The notes beneath the pieces were generated by a model. It made no database searches. It saw nothing but the letters and a program-made list of their open reading frames with translations, and was not told the origin of the DNA. A stretch of 64,000 nucleotides of DNA from Pseudisothecium myosuroides (lineage: Eukaryota > Streptophyta > Bryopsida > Hypnales > Lembophyllaceae): positions 9,054,501 through 9,118,500 of the forward strand of contig OX637288.1 in assembly GCA_951799445.1 (NCBI GenBank), read 5' to 3'. Shown here one piece after another: positions 62,586 through 64,000 of the stretch. Positions within the stretch are counted from its first letter, which is position 1. Each line of letters opens with the position of its first letter. Both the position numbers and the translations under genes were made by a program.

Positions 62586-64000
62586 TGGTTAGAAAATGAT
62601 TTAAATTCTTTTAATTCTCTTTGTACATGTCCAATCTAAAATTGAGGTCACCAAAAAAAGGAGTTTAAAGGACATATTTATGTATTTTACCACAGTCAAC
62701 TCATGACTTCTTGAATCTAGTCCATATGTTTTGAAAATAAATTTCCAACATGTTTTTTTCCTAAAGATCCAACATATTTGAGGCTCATCTCAAAGAGCCT
62801 CTAACACCAAAAAATCAAGGTTTACAAAGGACACCCTTGTACAAAACCTTCAATGCATGAAAAAATCATGCACAATTATTTTCGTAATTGGATTTTGATT
62901 CTAAAAATATATTTTAAAGAATATTTGTCTAAAAAAATTACTAAAAATAATACTTTTGTAATATTTTATTTAACTTCAAAATTTAATCAACACCAAAATA
63001 TGGTGCCTTGGACATTTAGAGGTTATAAATATTTAAATATTTAAGACTCTTGTCAAGATTAAAAATGGAACCATCTTATAAATCACAAGCAATCAAACAT
63101 ATTTTTACAATATTACAGGCTTGTTGTTGAAGTAAAGTGATTGTTTACAAAATATGTGATCAAGTACTTTGAGCCTGGTTAATTCCAATCCCTCTATCTC
63201 GATATTCAGATGAATCATGAATGGTGCAAGATATCTCATTATTCCAACATAGAGGCTTCAACACCTACACATGTCTATTGCTACTTTTAATTAAAATCAT
63301 TAAGTCATTTGAATTAAATTATAATATATCTCAAAATAGGTCGTACCACTAAAGTTGAATTATACTACTACTGAGGCTTGATTTATACTACTACCGAGAT
63401 TGATTCATACAAGACCCTATAAAGGTTGATGCTCTACTCACAATTTTCATTAAGTTCAAGTTTTTTTTGTAGCAAAGTTGTAGGTTCTTACCAAGTGTCA
63501 AGTGTTGGAATTATGGATTATGAGACCAAATTCCATTGCTTTTAGTGCCACCCCTACTTCTTTTTTACATTTGATTACTAATACCATTTGTTTTGAAAAC
63601 ATATACCACTACTTGCTATATTTGGAGAGGCTTATGTGCCATAAGCAAAGAGTGACTTAAATAATTGAAGTTTCTATAAGAGTCAATCTCAATCTAAGGT
63701 AGATCATTAAGGTGAGTTGAAAGCGTGCTTGCAATTTTGTTATGTATTAAGAACCGTCAAGTTTATCTCATCCTCTTATAACTTGCAAAACTACATTGTA
63801 TTGCTTCAATCATAAATATGAGTTCTAGAGAAATTATATAACTTAGTTTGAAAACAAATCAAGGCAATTTTATAATACAAATTTATATCTACCTAGAGGT
63901 ATTCCTACATTGATTCTAAAAAACAATAATGTCATTTCCTATGTAATATATGCACCAATTGAATCTTATTGATAGTATAAATTGAATGTGATGAATTATT
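62586..64000. other. AT-rich intergenic DNA, nothing recognised
   Basis: No gene or clear repeat. A weak TTAA-type terminus-like sequence lies near 63007-63020 (ACATTTAGAGGTTATAA). Confidence 0.35.

Noticed and set aside
1..64000. tRNA, rRNA and CRISPR-like structures
   Set aside because: None seen. The TA and CA runs are simple microsatellites and the LINE 5' UTR repeats are degenerate tandem repeats.

Overview
The window looks like nuclear DNA of a plant (streptophyte). It carries a multi-exon kinesin-12 gene of the plant-specific POK/KIN12 type, a Ty1-copia element, L1-type LINEs, plant MITEs and B3-domain gene remnants. GC-rich exons with GT-AG introns (86-339 nt in my model) sit in very AT-rich intergenic DNA. 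Lineage within plants is not resolved from the sequence alone.

The dominant structure is a giant near-perfect palindrome. Bases 1-13593 recur as the reverse complement at 22238-35829, around an 8.6 kb unique spacer (13594-22237). Mirror positions sum to 35830, or to 35831 beyond a one-base poly-T difference. I found only five substitutions and that one indel, and three of the five substitutions lie in the innermost 268 bases. Each arm carries the 3' part of a kinesin-12 gene, its downstream flank, an old LINE tail and a TTAA-flanked inverted-repeat element. The right copy of the kinesin is complete (41714 down to 26552; 37 modelled exons, 3494 residues). The left copy enters at the window edge in the middle of its first giant exon and ends at 9278. 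The two copies converge tail to tail, and the outer end of the palindrome lies outside the window.

The spacer holds a deleted Ty1-copia element (14303-17414, LTRs of about 190 bp, tRNA-Met primer site, gag/protease remnants), a decayed coding-like stretch (17415-18420) and a pair of 24-bp inverted repeats (20393/21302). The rest is AT-rich sequence in which I recognise nothing.

Right of the kinesin promoter region (41715-42560) there are no intact genes. A direct duplication (42630-45577 and 48000-49790) flanks an inverted pair of B3-domain pseudogene fragments. The first copy has received a Harbinger-type MITE whose empty site is preserved in the second copy, plus a hairpin element. At 54016-61211 lies a full-length L1-type LINE on the minus strand, with a 17-bp target duplication. 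It is dead: several in-frame stops, one frameshift and a catalytic YADD-to-YADN change. A second TTAA-type element follows at 61651-62585.

The only functional unit I can defend is the kinesin-12. In land plants this family acts at the phragmoplast and division site in cytokinesis. Everything else is repeat biology. A collapsed or mis-joined assembly must be excluded before the palindrome is given biological meaning.
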